A stretch of 7,780 nt of DNA from assembly GCA_903902945.1 (NCBI GenBank), contig CAIUWU010000254.1, forward strand, positions 1-7,780, written 5' to 3'. The DNA comes from an uncultured Pseudomonadota bacterium. GTDB taxonomy: Bacteria > Pseudomonadota > Gammaproteobacteria > Methylococcales > Methylomonadaceae. The stretch's first letter is position 1. Each line of letters begins with the position of its first letter. The notes under the pieces were generated by a model, which saw only the letters and a program-made list of their open reading frames with translations, did not search any database and was not told the DNA's origin. Both the position numbers and the translations under genes were made by a program. Below, piece by piece: positions 5,899 to 7,780 of this stretch.

Positions 5899-6606
5899 AT
5901 GCAAAAATTTTTTATCCTCGCATTAAGTACTGCTCTGATGAGCGGTTGTGCCAAACACCTTCCCGACTGCGATGATAACGAAATCAAGTCATTGATTGCT
6001 GATCGGGTACTGGGTGATAAAAGCGCTCCGCTCGAATTTTCCGGATTCAGAGAAAACCCCACCCCGGAAACAAGGATCAACCCGGCGTTGGAAAAAGCCT
6101 GTATCGCCGAGATCACCACCAATCATAAATTCCGCGCGGCAATGGCCGGTCTGGAAGACCAGCCCGGACTGAATGCCATCGTCGCCCGGTTACGCAGCAG
6201 TGAAATCCGCTTATTTTTAGGCCCGGAAGCCATAAAAGGCTGGCTGCACTTTATTCCTGATTCCAATCGCAATAAAACCAAACTGATCGAGCTTTATTCA
6301 TTAGCCAATCTGTTAACCAGCTTCAAGAATCTGCAAGATCAATACGAAGAGGCCGATCCACTGCATTTCTTAATGGCCTCTAATCCGCAAATGAGCCATT
6401 TCACTATCGAATTTTCCGATGATGATCTGGATACTATTGATGAGTTTTTTCGTTACCGCAGCGATTCATTGGATCAATTTGAACAGCTGTTGCGCAAATT
6501 CAGCAGCTATCCGGACGGCATCGCCATCCTGGAAGCACTCAGCCAGGCCCAAGACCGTGCCGAACTGGAACAACTGACGCAAACCCTGGCCAATAAAGCA
6601 CAATAA
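5899..6606 (+). CDS. Putative lipoprotein of unknown function
   Basis: I do not recognise a named family. From ATG 5899 the protein has 235 residues and opens with a lipoprotein signal: MQKFFILALSTALMSGC, lipobox LMSG followed by Cys17, which should be lipidated and anchor it in the envelope. Residues after the Cys are not Asp at +2, so outer-membrane sorting is expected by the Lol rule. C24 and C68 bracket a segment (DCDDNEIKSLIADRV to KACIAEI) that resembles the small N-terminal Cys-paired domain seen in various periplasmic lipoproteins; a disulfide is plausible. The rest is helical, with a very acidic patch FSDDDLDTIDEFF at 172-184. The frame is open back to ATG 5770, but that start would bury the signal sequence behind 43 polar residues, so it was not chosen. 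The DUF3422 gene begins 28 bases later on the same strand, so they are likely co-transcribed. Confidence 0.8.
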   Translation: MQKFFILALSTALMSGCAKHLPDCDDNEIKSLIADRVLGDKSAPLEFSGFRENPTPETRINPALEKACIAEITTNHKFRAAMAGLEDQPGLNAIVARLRSSEIRLFLGPEAIKGWLHFIPDSNRNKTKLIELYSLANLLTSFKNLQDQYEEADPLHFLMASNPQMSHFTIEFSDDDLDTIDEFFRYRSDSLDQFEQLLRKFSSYPDGIAILEALSQAQDRAELEQLTQTLANKAQ

Positions 6607-6634
6607 GCCCCTAATCTTCCCAGACTGAACCGCC

Positions 6635-7780
6635 GTGACCACCTTACTTCAGATTCCGCAAAACCACCCGCAACGCTTTGTTCTGCACAATGAAATTCAC
6701 GCTAGAGCATCGTCTATTCTGCGTTTGCCAGTCAGAGCCAGTTACCTAGCGCTGTCGCTGTCCAGTGAGGAAAAAAAACACGAACGCAGCCATCTGCGAT
6801 TGCTTTGCGAACGCTTTGGTCAGCTGCCTCCGGAAGCGGATGCCGATCATTTCAGCGCGCAGTTCGATGCCTTTCAAATGAGCTGGGAACAGCATGGTGA
6901 ATTCAGTGCTTACACTTTTTACGCCTATGATGATGCTCAAGATCCTTTCTCGAATCCTGCCATCAACAAAGTGCCTGGCGACTGGCTGTCCAAAATCGGC
7001 GGCAAACTAATCGTTGCCGCGCATGCCAGCGTGGTTTCGGCGCAGCAGATCAACTACCGCGATGACATGGATTTATCGCCGCTATCAGCCTATTTTGCCA
7101 ATAACCCGATTGTGGGTTCCAAAATTACCGGTGGTGCGGCTTCGGTGTTTACCGACTTCAGGATTCATGTCGATGGTTTCAGCCGCTTCCTGCTGGTCAA
7201 TCACAGCTTGAGAACCGCCCAGGCCGGACGGCAGCTACACCGTCTGTTTGACATCGAGGTCTATCGGGTAATGGCTCTGATGGCATTTCCGATTGCCCGC
7301 AAACTGTATCCGGAACTGAAAAAAGCTGACCAGCAGCTATACACCATCACCAACTCCATGACCCAGCCAAATAATGATGACGCCAAATTGCTGGATGAAT
7401 TGACTGCACTGGCGGCAGAAGTCGAGAATCATATTTCCAGCAACCATTTTCGCTTTGCCGCCGCCAGCGCTTACTACCAGTTAGTCGGTCAGCGCCTGCA
7501 AGATCTGCGTGAAGAACGCATTCAGGGCATTCAGACTTTGGGTGAATTTACCAAACGCCGTCTGGAACCGGCGATGAACACCTGTAATTCGATCTCGCAT
7601 CGTTTTACGCTGATTTCGGAACGGGTCAGCAATGCCAGCCAGTTATTACGGACCAAGGTTGATATTCTGATCGAACGCCAGAATCAGGCCTTGCTGTCAT
7701 CAATGGCTTTGCGGGCCAAGATGCAATTGCGTATGCAACAGATGGTGGAAGGCATTTCTATGGTGGCTATTACCTATTAC
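6635..7780 (+). CDS. DUF3422 family protein, C-terminus beyond window edge
   Basis: Member of the uncharacterised DUF3422 family (usually about 420-440 residues). I translated 382 codons from GTG 6635 to the last base of the window without a stop, so roughly 40-60 residues are missing. Family landmarks are RFVLHNEIHAR at 14-24, LPVRASYLAL at 31-40, LLCERFGQLPP at 56-66, an HGEFSAYTFY segment at 87-96, NPAINKVPGDWL at 107-118 and KLIVAAH at 124-130. The second half is long and helical (about 225-365) and may form coiled coils. The end, VEGISMVAITYY, is the start of the hydrophobic C-terminal region, so the protein is probably anchored in the membrane. GTG is the chosen start because an in-frame TGA sits nine bases upstream, no in-frame Met occurs until residue 82, and the conserved HNE motif begins by residue 18. 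The ribosome binding site is poor. It follows the lipoprotein gene closely. Function unknown. Confidence 0.9.
   Translation, partial: MTTLLQIPQNHPQRFVLHNEIHARASSILRLPVRASYLALSLSSEEKKHERSHLRLLCERFGQLPPEADADHFSAQFDAFQMSWEQHGEFSAYTFYAYDDAQDPFSNPAINKVPGDWLSKIGGKLIVAAHASVVSAQQINYRDDMDLSPLSAYFANNPIVGSKITGGAASVFTDFRIHVDGFSRFLLVNHSLRTAQAGRQLHRLFDIEVYRVMALMAFPIARKLYPELKKADQQLYTITNSMTQPNNDDAKLLDELTALAAEVENHISSNHFRFAAASAYYQLVGQRLQDLREERIQGIQTLGEFTKRRLEPAMNTCNSISHRFTLISERVSNASQLLRTKVDILIERQNQALLSSMALRAKMQLRMQQMVEGISMVAITYY

Overview
The window is about 50% GC, densely coded on both strands, with short intergenic gaps and no tRNA, rRNA, insertion sequence or CRISPR array that I can see. The gene content is that of a Gram-negative gammaproteobacterium: a FimV-like LysM/one-TM protein, a ChaA antiporter, a lipobox lipoprotein, a DUF333 protein and a DUF3422 protein. 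The best guess is a methanotroph-like member (Methylococcales), but this rests on general style and recalled similarity, not on a marker gene.

Layout. On the minus strand, from the left edge: chrA (chromate transporter, C-terminus cut by the window edge, 1-1082), an unrecognised 183-residue helical protein (1109-1660), a probable intrinsic terminator (1678-1698), and ppa (family I inorganic pyrophosphatase, 1780-2400). A 196-bp divergent intergenic region follows. On the plus strand come an FSA-type transaldolase-family aldolase (2597-3271), a short FimV-like membrane protein (3346-4089) and a ChaA-type Ca2+(Na+)/H+ antiporter (4139-5269). A 9-bp-stem hairpin lies between chaA and a convergent minus-strand gene for a secreted DUF333 protein (5325-5702). 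A second 196-bp divergent region leads into a plus-strand lipoprotein of unknown function (5899-6606) and a DUF3422 protein (6635 to the right edge, C-terminus missing).

Functional picture. Ppa removes pyrophosphate and the aldolase handles fructose 6-phosphate or related sugar phosphates, so the centre is housekeeping and carbon metabolism. ChrA and ChaA are ion transporters. The remaining genes encode envelope or unknown proteins. Two genes run off the window edges (chrA and the DUF3422 gene); both were read by translating open frames up to the boundary.

I see no clear new multi-gene system. The most useful oddities are a Pro-to-Ala change in the pyrophosphatase signature, an apparent deletion of about one membrane segment in the second half of ChrA, complete conservation of FSA-type (not classical transaldolase) active-site residues in the aldolase, a stand-alone mini-FimV beside a cation antiporter, and an unknown lipoprotein paired with DUF3422.
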